Shown here: positions 10,734 through 19,413 of the stretch, piece by piece | Layout: each line of letters starts with the position of its first letter | Numbering within the stretch: the stretch's first letter is position 1 | Origin: Pseudoips prasinana | Lineage: Eukaryota > Arthropoda > Insecta > Lepidoptera > Nolidae | Assembly (NCBI GenBank): GCA_951640165.1 | Contig: OX621265.1 | Span: forward strand, 17,869,001-17,933,000 | DNA length: 64,000 nucleotides | Direction of reading: 5' to 3' | Notes under the pieces: model-generated | What the model was told of the DNA's origin: nothing | The model's database searches: none | What the model saw: the letters and a program-made list of their open reading frames with translations, nothing else | Translations under genes and position numbers: made by a program

Positions 10734-10785
10734 GCACGCGCTTCTGACACTGTATATTCCTACATACAGTGTCAGAAGCGCGTGC
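10734..10785. repeat. perfect 21-bp palindrome with 10-nt spacer
   Basis: GCACGCGCTTCTGACACTGT(A) at 10734-10754 is perfectly complementary to 10765-10785, with TATTCCTACA between. Confidence 0.9.
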
Positions 10786-10996
10786 ATGTTGTCGTAGTGC
10801 AATTGTTGTAATTACATACATACATAGCTCACACACCACGCCCGTTTCCCAGAGGGGTATCTTATCTTATCTGTGTTGGGGTGTACTTGCGTACAGCACT
10901 TCGACCCTTCAGGATCTTTTGTACTATCCCCCACTGGTTTTTATTCTATCCCTAAAGCCCTGAATGAAATCTTCACATAATCAAGTACGCTTCATA

Positions 10997-11145
10997 GGGG
11001 TATATCCTTGTAGTCTTCTGGTTCTGGATATGCCAGCCCCAGGATGGCCATTCTGTGTCTTGTCAATGCATCGCATTTGCATATTATATGCAGCATTGTT
11101 TCATGTTCTTCCCTACAGGTCCTGCAGATCGGGCTATTCATAGAC
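10997..11145 (-). pseudogene. LINE ORF2 C-terminal zinc-knuckle fragment
   Basis: The minus strand encodes SPICRTCREEHETMLHIICK followed by CDALTRHRMAILGL. The pattern CxxC...HxxxxC is the zinc-knuckle-like C-terminus of many non-LTR retrotransposon ORF2 proteins, with the usual R-x-LG that follows. It is bounded by family H repeats and truncated at both sides. Confidence 0.65.
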
Positions 11146-11415
11146 TCACGCCTGTTTCCCAGAGGGGTAGGCAGAGACAACGGATTTCCATTTGTCACGA
11201 TCTTTGCATACTTCTTTTGCCTCGTGCATGGCGTGCAAACCGGCGAGCATGTATGAAGAATATAATGACAGTAATCATTATATTCTTCATACATGCTCGC
11301 CGGTTTATATTCGACAGTCCCAATTTCCCAGAGTGGTAGGCAGTGACAACGGATTTCCATTTGTCACGATCTTTGCACACCTCGTTCACTCTCGTTATAT
11401 TCTGTTTACATGTTT
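11142..11415 (+). repeat. family H repeats flanking a palindrome
   Basis: The string CAACGGATTTCCATTTGTCACGATCTTTGCA occurs at about 11179-11209 and again at about 11348-11378, each preceded by CCCAGAGGGGTAGGCAG or CCCAGAGTGGTAGGCAG. The two copies flank the palindrome at 11237-11306. Confidence 0.6.
11237..11306. repeat. perfect 32-bp palindrome with 6-nt spacer
   Basis: AAACCGGCGAGCATGTATGA... at 11237-11268 is perfectly complementary to 11275-11306, with CAGTAA between. The segment lies between two direct family H repeats. Confidence 0.9.
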
Positions 11416-11869
11416 GCCGGTTTAGGGTAGTTCGTTTTGTTCTAATCATGAAGAAAGACACCCTGAAGTTTTCTTCTCCTGAACAGAAGGATCTACGTAT
11501 GTTGACAAGCACTATGTGGCAGGTAGCTGAAAATGAGCGTTACAGCCATATTGTGATCGTTAGATCATGCTTAGCTGCTAGCCATTTGATCGTACAAAAT
11601 ATATTTGATCGTAATGGTTTAGTACGGTAGGTATTTATATTTGATGTCGCCATTTTTATTCTAATTGTGTCTTTTGTATGTGTGCTCGATATATATTTTT
11701 TTCTTCTTATTCTTCGCTATTTACCAGACACTGCGCACTATACTTACCTTTGGGTGATAAAAATAATAAGGTAGGTGCACTAGAATTAGAGAATATTATT
11801 TAAATAATACATTTACATAAAGTATACACACTAAATAATATACCACTTAATTCTCTTTTTTTAGTCACG

Positions 11870-12058
11870 GTACCAGGGTGTACCATTTCATTATTTGTGT
11901 AAACTGACAACTACCCCATACTCCACCAATGCCTGCCTAGGTAGTCTGGAAGAGATCACATTTAGTGATAGGCCTCCAAATGTACAATTTTGTGATGCAT
12001 CCCTGTTTCTTATATTTTATTCTACTTGGTGTGCAATAAAGAGTTATCTTATCTATAC
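11870..12058 (+). repeat. LINE 3' end fragment
   Basis: Contains AGAGATCACATTTAGTGATA, then TTGGTGTGCAATAAAGAGTT, then TATCTTATCT. An AATAAA signal just before a (TATCT)n-like tail is typical of a LINE 3' end. The string at 11950 is the likely parent of the palindrome arm at 3780. Confidence 0.55.
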
Positions 12059-12062
12059 AAAA

Positions 12063-12231
12063 CTAGCTGTGCCCCGCGGTGCTACCCGCGTAAAATTTTA
12101 TAAATTTTCTTTGCTATAAACCTCACGGAGCCCGAGACCTTTCCAACGAATGCAAAACTGTGGAAATCGGTTCGTGCGTTCTGGAGTTATAGCGTCAGGA
12201 AGGAAAACCCGACTTATTTTTATATAGTAGA
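12063..12231 (-). mobile_element. Helitron-like non-autonomous element, 169-bp unit 1
   Basis: On the minus strand it starts TCTACTATATAAAAATAAGT and ends with GCGGGTAGCACCGCGGGGCA then CAGCTAG. A TC start, a short GC-rich hairpin near the 3' end, and CTAG at the terminus are Helitron hallmarks. There is no coding capacity. Confidence 0.7.
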
Positions 12232-12400
12232 CTAGCTGTGCCCCGCGGTGTTACCCGCGTTAAATTTTATAAATTTTCTTTGCTATAAACCTCACGGAGC
12301 CCGAGACCTTTCCAACAAATGCAATACCGTGGAAATCGGTTCGTGCGTTCTGGAGTTATAGCGTCAGGAAGGAAAACCCGACTTATTTTTAAATAGTAGA
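12232..12400 (-). mobile_element. Helitron-like non-autonomous element, 169-bp unit 2
   Basis: A second unit of exactly the same length, joined directly to the first with no spacer and in the same orientation. The copies differ by only a few substitutions (for example GTGCTACCCGCG against GTGTTACCCGCG). Confidence 0.7.
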
Positions 12401-13155
12401 TAAAAACTATGTATAAATATTCAGGCGGGCGAAGTCGTCACGTAAATAAGACTACAGACTTAGTTCTCACTCCAGGTGGGGTGCCCTCCAGCTCGGGTAA
12501 ACTGGCGGTTCGAACCTCTACGCAGGGCAGGTACTGCCTGGATATTCATGAGAGGGTTAGTTTCGAGGATCAGTTTTAAAACGACCTCAAAAAAATAGTA
12601 CAGATCCAGCTTAGTTTATGTTCGAGCGGTCCGCGTCTACGCGTATAAACTTGCGTTGACATTCACCCGATTAAGGATCAATATGGAGGGGGAGGGGGGG
12701 TATATATTCATCGATACGAATATAACTGTACCAATGAATTCCACCAAAAAAAATCGAATGCTAGAGACACGTATGTCTGTCTAGTCTATAGGTACAGCTA
12801 TCAAGTACCTGCATGTTCCGTCTACATCGTTTGAGCCAGTAATACCCTCGACCCTTTCTGTGATTTCATTGGTGGAAAGCTGATGACGATGTCCTCTCAA
12901 ACGTATCCGTCGACGGCGACACCCTTAGCTTGTGTTGGCCTGGGCCCTTGCATGGGCAACCAAACTTGGTTTTGAAAGTCCTGTTGCAGGAAGCCCAGTA
13001 AAGAGACCCACTTGAATCGTATGTGTAATTGTTGTTTCCCAGATCTGACGTTTGGCATCAAGAGCTCCAAGACTGGCATGCTCAAAGATTTCTAAGCTCG
13101 ATTTGATAGCAGCTCACCATTCTCTCCTCTGAGTAGCAAGGCTCTCCCACAAGGT
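12401..13155. other. unidentified segment
   Basis: Contains a G-rich tract (GGAGGGGGAGGGGGGG at about 12684). At 12830-13120 there is a stretch of more balanced base composition with only short open frames on the minus strand. I do not recognise any product. Confidence 0.3.
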
Positions 13156-13159
13156 GCTG

Positions 13160-13485
13160 GATAAGGTGGTAGCAGTCAGGTGGCGCTGTTCACCTGCTGA
13201 TAACGAAGTCCTGAGATCAAATCCCGAGTCAGCCCGAACGTGATGTTGGGACCTTTATTTAAAAAGAAACTTTTCTCAGCATCAGCCCGAAGTCTGAGAA
13301 TTGGCGTAAAGCCTTCGGTCATGTACCTGACCTCTTTCCGGACGTGTCGGTAGGCGTCCCCTGGGATCACGATAGTGACGGAATAGAAAGTGTTCCTGTG
13401 TTTGCGCACACACTTTTGCACTATAATATGGTCCGCGCAGATGGCCGCCGTTGCCGAAATTCGGCTAGGAAGACATTATTATTAT
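13160..13485 (+). repeat. tRNA-derived SINE, family E, copy 1
   Basis: A tRNA-like head with AGATCAAATCCCGAG as B-box region, the middle CAGCCCGAAGTCTGAGAATT, GACCTCTTTCCGGACGTGTC, TGTTTGCGCACACACTTTTG and a tail with CGGCTAGGAAGACATTATTA. The full order is best seen at 43888-44260. Confidence 0.75.
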
Positions 13486-13826
13486 TATATATATATACGA
13501 TTCTAGTTACACGTTGTTTTAAATCAACACAACTGGGAACTCCGCAGTTCACAGCGGAATAACACTAAATATTTCTGAAACATTGTTGAGTGCCGAGGCA
13601 AAACATTTAGCAACAATAGCAGCTCAAGTTTAACGCGTACGTGTCGTATGCAAAGCGATTTACTACGGTGGATACTGCAGTGTTTCTTCGGTAGAGGAAA
13701 ACATGACTTTGTAGGTAGAGGATAATTGCACCTGTTTCATTGACTTTTCGTGTCCTAAGAGAATTGAGAACTCCAGAAAAATCTGTAACTCATTTGTGAT
13801 TTTTGGAAAAGGTAAATAATAAATAA

Positions 13827-14402
13827 ACCGGCCAAGTGCGAGTCGGACTCGCCCATAAAGGGTTCCGCAGCAGCAACAATTTCAGTTGATTAAATGAAAG
13901 GTAAATTACGCTTTAGGACGCATTAAAAAAAAATACTTACTAGATTTCGTTCAAACCAATTTTCGTTGTTACTAGTATACATGGTAATATACATCATATA
14001 TTTTTTTAGTTTTATCATTCTCTTATTTTAGAAGTTACAGGGGGGGGATACTCATTTTTCCACTTTGGAAGTGTCTCTCGCGCAAACTATTCAGTTTAGA
14101 AAAAAATGATATTAGGAACCTCAATATCATTTTTGAAGACCTATACATAGATATCCCTCATGTATGGGTACGAAATATTTAAGTTTCATGTAGGTATGGG
14201 CAACCCCCAAAATTATTATTATTTTTGTGTTAAAATCTTAATGCGATTCACAGAATACATCTACTTACCAAGTTTCAACAGTACAGTTCTTATAGTTTCG
14301 GAAAAAAATGGCTGTGACATACGGACGGACGGACAGACAAAGAGACATGACGAATCTATATGGGTTCCGTTTTTTGCCATTTGGCTACGGAACCCTAAAA
14401 AA
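13827..14402 (+). repeat. dispersed repeat family F, copy 1 (long form)
   Basis: Starts ACCGGCCAAGTGCGAGTCGG and ends GGCTACGGAACCCTAAAAA. The interior includes GACGGACGGACAGACA. Five copies in the window share these ends in two length classes (about 240-290 bp and 530-575 bp). No terminal inverted repeat or coding sequence is evident, so the class is unresolved. Confidence 0.75.
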
Positions 14403-14524
14403 CGTAACTCTCTCTCTCTTTCCATCTTCCGTTTGTCTCGCCTGATCACACTTTTCTTAACGCATTCAACAGCCTACTCCTCAGCGTTAGTAAAGAAGTT
14501 TTACATCATAAAATAATCATTCAT

Positions 14525-14650
14525 TATTATCGTCATCATATCAGCCCATTGCTGGACAAAGCCCTCTCCCAAGGTTCACCAGAGTTGCCGGTCTTGCGTT
14601 TTGGCATCCAGCAGCTTCCCGCAACCCTTGCAAGATCATCGGTCCATCTT
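14525..14650 (-). repeat. family G repeat (RTE-like LINE 3' end)
   Basis: CATCATATCAGCCCATTGCTGGACAAAGCCCTCTCCCAAGG followed by GTTGCCGGTCTTGCG matches the reverse complement of the family G tail. Confidence 0.55.
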
Positions 14651-14789
14651 ACCAGATAATTATTCATTAGAAATTAATTATCAAAATATCGTGATAATAT
14701 CGTGATAACATCGTGAGGAACGTGCAGTAAATTTTTTTACATTCTCCAGAATATCTGGCAAGAGGAAATGTTTTATACTTAAACTTTTT

Positions 14790-15069
14790 GGAACGAAGTT
14801 CCTTATCGCGCGTTATGAAAGGGGGCTAGACGGATAAAAATCTTACGAAAAGTTGTCACGACACTTTTTGCAGCTGTGCGGCGCGTGCGCATGTTTCTGT
14901 CTGTCTCTCTCTCTCTTATAGAAAGCAAGCCAGATATTTTCATTTCTATTTCGCATTGAACAGTGTGGTGTCGCGACGATTATTTGTTGAGTGTATACAG
15001 GTTTTTTGTACATAATAAATAATAAGAAATAACTTCATTCCATCCGGGTGTCCCTTGACACCTCTCAAG
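14790..15069 (-). repeat. dispersed repeat family D, copy 3
   Basis: Same ends and middle as the copy at 1620-1901, in opposite orientation, with a short (TC)n tract. Confidence 0.65.
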
Positions 15070-15896
15070 TTTATTTATATTACTTTTTTTAATGGTCCGC
15101 CATAGCAAATACGTGATTCACGGGTAAATCAAAGTATAGCATATTTATCCCTTTGTTCCTCCTGTCCAGTCTCTTGTTCCCTTCAGGACTTGTATGGCGC
15201 TTCAGCCAAAGCGGTCAGCGTTGCCCAATTTTGGGAAGATAAAATCTAATTCTTACCATCGACACGATAAGAAGACGAAGACCGGAAAATCGACATGACG
15301 TGTTCATGAAAATCTTAATAAGTTTTTAGTTAACACATCGATTTTCAAACTATTCATATTACATTTCCATATACACGTTTTCGCATGCCACACACACACT
15401 TACACGTTCATAAATACACCCCACAAAGAATCCGGAGAGCCTGGAGTTCTGTAGTACAGGTTTCGACCTAGTTCAGACTCCAGACTTTCACAAGGATTAT
15501 CCATTACTGTAAAATTATTCAAAATTTACAAATAGCTATACTTGTTGTACCTTGTGAAAAGTAAATAAATAATTTTTATTATTATTTTATTATTATTAAT
15601 ACAAAGACTTACAAAAGTTCCTAATGTACTAATATAGTCTTCAATGATTTCCCACTGAAAAATGTTGTCTGTAAATAAGGGATTTTTTATATTCTCTTTA
15701 TATTTTGTAACGTAGTTTTTAAATCTCATTACACTAACAAGATGGATCTATGTGCTCTGAAATTTAAATAAAATAATGAATAGAAAATGGATGCGGGTAC
15801 CGCAGGACCTGCATTTATGGAGGTCTTTGGGGTATTTTTTTTCCGGCGGTGGACATCTTTCGAAATTCAACTATTAAAATTCTATCGTCAAAGACA
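15070..15896. other. AT-rich interval without recognised feature
   Basis: No repeat family or credible coding sequence was identified. Confidence 0.35.
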
Positions 15897-15900
15897 TTAA

Positions 15901-16118
15901 GAGGCCTATTACAGTCCACTAGCGCCGCCAATCGAAAAAATGTCATAACTCGTAAATAGAATCAAAAATACAAAATATGTTCTATTATTACTGTGGAAAA
16001 GGCAATAACGTAATTGTATAACACCTTATCAACACTTGAAATATAGCTGTTTAGCTAAATCGTGCATTTGTAACAAAAACGGCCGTTTATGTTTTGAATG
16101 CACGATTTAATAGGCCTC
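15901..16118. mobile_element. possible TTAA-flanked MITE, 218 bp
   Basis: GAGGCCTATTA at 15901-15911 is inverted at 16108-16118. TTAA lies directly outside both ends (15897-15900 and 16119-16122). An internal inverted pair (AAATCGTGCATT / AATGCACGATTT) lies near the right end. TTAA flanks suggest a piggyBac-like relation, but the terminal repeat is short and only one copy is visible. Confidence 0.45.
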
Positions 16119-16122
16119 TTAA

Positions 16123-16866
16123 AAGCTGATTTCATAGTCGCGCCGGCGAGCGGCGCCGTCCAAACGCGCGCGCTTACAATTACACTAGATAGTAGCTAGC
16201 TGAATTGGCAACACTGCCGATCGGTTGTCAAAAATTGTACTAGTGAATTAAAATTAATAATTACTTATAAATAAATGTTTTTACGTTGTAAAATATAAAA
16301 TATTACTATTAGCAATCTAAATTGTAAGCTAAATAATTGAATGTGATTAGTTTTCTGAAGAAATAAACCCGAAACAACTGATATCTGTCGACGCATCAGC
16401 TGTCACTGCGCTACTCGTGTCCAACGAACTTCATTCGATTAAGTTTAAACTTTTGTGTGAAATCCCGGGGAGTATATTACTTATTCTTTATTTTTACACA
16501 TTCATACTAACCTAACCAGCCATTTATTCGACTCATTGGTGTGAATCACATCCAATTTCACACTGCCATATTCTGTCTCCATTTGCTTGACGTACATTGT
16601 GGAAGCAAATTCGACGACTTAATTAGCTGGCTACAGACATCACACACTTCAATTACTCCATAACTATACTGATATAAGATTGGCATTCGATAAATTTATT
16701 CCTATCTACACATACTAAGTTAACTTGACTAGACCCTAGTAATGAACTCTGATTAGGTGTCATATAGATAAAGTTAAAAGTGCCCCACTACAGTTTGTAA
16801 CTAAATGTTTAAGTGTTGCTTTATCATAAATCTATTATAAAGTTAATTGCCCATCTGTCTTGTATA
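16123..16866. other. GC-rich start then AT-rich sequence, possibly LINE 5' UTR
   Basis: GCTGATTTCATAGTCGCGCC at about 16125 resembles the end GCTGGTTTCAGAGTCACGCG found in reverse orientation at about 26632. The rest precedes the left end of the long-TIR transposon. If that transposon landed in the 5' UTR of the LINE derivative at 19414, this segment would be the other half of that UTR. No second copy exists here to prove it. Confidence 0.3.
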
Positions 16867-17293
16867 CAATGTCGCCCATGCGCATGTGACCGCCCGTAAT
16901 ATTCTGAATATTCATGAAAAAATATCGAAAATAAACTTCAAAAGGGGGGGTCTATCTGTAACATTTATCATGTTATTCAATTTTGAATTTTTTAAGTAGA
17001 GTTTGTAGACTTGCTTTCTATTTTTTGACACATCTCCGAAGTTTATGGGTCGATTTGTATTTTGTTTATTATTTCCAAAAGCTTATGAGTTATTTTAACA
17101 GGTTAATTAACATTTTACTAAAAATTATCGACTACGAAAAAAAAAAAACGGAATCGAAGTAATTTTTTCGGTAAAAAATTGTGTATTTATTTTAAAAAAA
17201 CTAGTGTAAGTCCATAAATTATCCCCATAGGACCACTTTTTTAATCATTATTTGTAATCTACTACATAACAGCTAAAAATTCACAGAACATTA
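16867..17293. repeat. left terminal inverted repeat
   Basis: Pairs with 18833-19258. Visible differences are few, such as TCACAG against TTACAG near the inner boundary and the base beside the G tract at about 16950. It ends inside at ACAGAACATTA. Confidence 0.9.
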
Positions 17294-17553
17294 CTAATAC
17301 CTATCTCTAAAAAAAAACCAGCAAACAACTTGTTGAACATTTGCAACTATTCAAATAAAAAGGGTCGCTCAGGTAGAAACCGGTTCCTAGAAACAGCTTT
17401 TTAACAATTGCGTCCCTACCACGTGCACACCCTTGTCGGCTAGCGTTACTTCATTCAGTCGCTTGATTACTGACCCCGTGACGCTACGTGTTTTGTGATT
17501 TGTGCACTACTTAATCTTGTGAGGAAAGTTTGTTAACTACTCGTATCATTGCA

Positions 17554-18627
17554 ATGGTACGATTGCGTGATCTACCGCCGTCTCATGTGGCTGACATGCA
17601 TTTCATTTACGGTGTTTGTAATGGAAATGCACGCGCTGCTGTCGAAGAGTACAGACGTCGATATCCAAGTAGACCAGTACTTGGGTACCGATCCTTCATT
17701 GCCGTACATCGTCTTTTTTGCGAAAGAGGATTATTTCCGCAACAAAATGAGCCCGGCGTGATTGTTGATGTAGACGTGGAAGAGGATGTGTTACGATTAG
17801 TGCGCGCTAACCCTATGCTAAGCATTCGTCTCCTATCGATAAGAGTAGGTATACCAAGAATAAGAGTTTGGAGAATTCTCAAAAAAGAAGGCCTGCATCC
17901 TTATCATTTCCGACGTGCACAACATTTGGAAAATGTCGATTACGGTGCGAGATCTGTTTTTTGTAATTGGATAATTGCACAGCAAAGAGCTAATCTCAAT
18001 TTTATGAGGAAGATTTTGTGGACAGATGAAGCCACGTTTACAAGGGCGGGTATAACAAATCATCGCAATCTTCATGTGTGGGCCACTGAAAATCCACACG
18101 TCATTAGAGAAACAACTTTCCAGACTCAATTTTCCATAAATGTATGGGCTGGAATGATTGACGGTGAACTTATTGGCCCTTTCGTGTTACCAAACAGACT
18201 AGATCAACACGCATTTTTAGATTTTATAGTCAATACGTTGCCGTTGCTTTTGGAGGAAGTACCGCTGGAAACAAGAAGGCGGATGTATCTGCAATTAGAT
18301 GGAGCTCCAGCACACTTCGCACGACTAGTTCGTGATTATTTAAATCAAAATTATCCGCGATGGATTGGCAGAGGAGGTCCCATTGCTTGGCCGCCGCGAT
18401 CTCCCGACCTTACACCCTTAGATTTTTATCTTTGGGGCAACATGAAACAAAAAGTGTATGCCGTGCCCATTGAAAGCCGCGAGCAATTAACGGCTAGGAT
18501 TTTTGCTGCTGCTGCGGAAATTAAAGAAAACCGTGAAGAATTACGTCGTACAATAAAAAGTGTTGCCATGAGAGCTTTAGTTTGTTTACAGGAGGGTGGG
18601 GACCATTTCGAAAATCTAATTAATTAA
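17554..18627 (+). CDS. transposase, DUF4817-type N-terminus with DDD catalytic domain
   Basis: This 357-aa protein is predicted to bind the element ends and catalyse cut-and-paste transposition in the nucleus. The N-terminal part (about residues 10-60, VADMHFIYGVCNGN and RSFIAVHRLFCERG) resembles the DUF4817 helix-turn-helix found in arthropod transposase-like genes. A second helix-turn-helix region follows (about 75-120, IRVGIPRIRVWRILKKEGL). The catalytic domain shows WTDEATF (D158), LQLDGAPAHF (D249) and SPDLTPLDFYLWG (D290). The last two acidic residues are separated by 40 residues, against 34 in mariner and Tc1. The frame is complete with no stops. I start at ATG 17554; an upstream in-frame TTG at 17530 is not a likely eukaryotic start. 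It is flanked by long inverted repeats and probably transcribed from within the left one. Confidence 0.9.
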   Translation: MVRLRDLPPSHVADMHFIYGVCNGNARAAVEEYRRRYPSRPVLGYRSFIAVHRLFCERGLFPQQNEPGVIVDVDVEEDVLRLVRANPMLSIRLLSIRVGIPRIRVWRILKKEGLHPYHFRRAQHLENVDYGARSVFCNWIIAQQRANLNFMRKILWTDEATFTRAGITNHRNLHVWATENPHVIRETTFQTQFSINVWAGMIDGELIGPFVLPNRLDQHAFLDFIVNTLPLLLEEVPLETRRRMYLQLDGAPAHFARLVRDYLNQNYPRWIGRGGPIAWPPRSPDLTPLDFYLWGNMKQKVYAVPIESREQLTARIFAAAAEIKENREELRRTIKSVAMRALVCLQEGGDHFENLIN

Positions 18628-18832
18628 AATTCTTGTATTTTTTATTTTTTAAGTAAAAATCTGGCTATTGCTTGTTTGTTTTTATTTCCATTATCATCCT
18701 CCTTATTAGTTTAACCTTTTAGTACTCACTGCTAAAAGCGGGGACATTTAATTGACTTTCACATTTTCTTTTCCTAAATTTGACTCTAGAGTTTTAGAGT
18801 TTTACTTTGGATTTAGTTACAGTTTGGTTTAA

Positions 18833-19258
18833 TAATGTTCTGTAAATTTTTAGCTGTTATGTAGTAGATTACAAATAATGATTAAAAAAGTGGTCCTATG
18901 GGGATAATTTATGGACTTACACTAGTTTTTTTAAAATAAATACACAATTTTTTACCGAAAAAATTACTTCGATTCCGTTTTTTTTTTTCGTAGTCGATAA
19001 TTTTTAGTAAAATGTTAATTAACCTGTTAAAATAACTCATAAGCTTTTGGAAATAATAAACAAAATACAAATCGACCCATAAACTTCGGAGATGTGTCAA
19101 AAAATAGAAAGCAAGTCTACAAACTCTACTTAAAAAATTCAAAATTGAATAACATGATAAATGTTACAGATAGCCCCCCCCTTTTGAAGTTTATTTTCGA
19201 TATTTTTTCATGAATATTCAGAATATTACGGGCGGTCACATGCGCATGGGCGACATTG
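18833..19258. repeat. right terminal inverted repeat
   Basis: Reverse complement of 16867-17293, from TAATGTTCTGTAAATTTTTA to CGCATGGGCGACATTG. Confidence 0.9.
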
Positions 19259-19413
19259 TATACTTACTTATATTATTTCTACCTAATAGATCTCTGTAGT
19301 TTATTTTTCATATCTCACTCCTTTGACTTCAAATACATCTTAACCTCCTATTTCTGTCTAGTTTTCTGTTCACCCTCTCTTTGTTTTCAGCCCATCCTCA
19401 TTCACCCCACATC

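Larger units (their letters stand above)
16867..19258 (+). mobile_element. Tc1/mariner-superfamily transposon with 427-bp terminal inverted repeats
   Basis: The left end at 16867 (CAATGTCGCCCATGCGCATG) is inverted at the right end 19258. Complementarity continues almost without mismatch to 17293 on the left and 18833 on the right, about 427 bp per arm. Outside, TATA occurs on both sides (16863-16866 and 19259-19262), consistent with a TA-type duplication. The element is 2392 bp long and carries one intact transposase gene. The TIRs are much longer than in classical mariners. The high arm-to-arm identity and intact gene suggest a recent insertion. Confidence 0.9.

Noticed and set aside
10359..10811. 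Overlapping short plus-strand frames near 10.4-10.8 kb
   Set aside because: No recognisable domains and they overlap a minus-strand frame and a palindrome; coding is not supported.
17530..17553. Longer transposase N-terminus starting at TTG
   Set aside because: It requires a non-ATG start; ATG at 17554 gives a family-like N-terminus. The same reasoning rejects GTG 42204 and TTG 19381.
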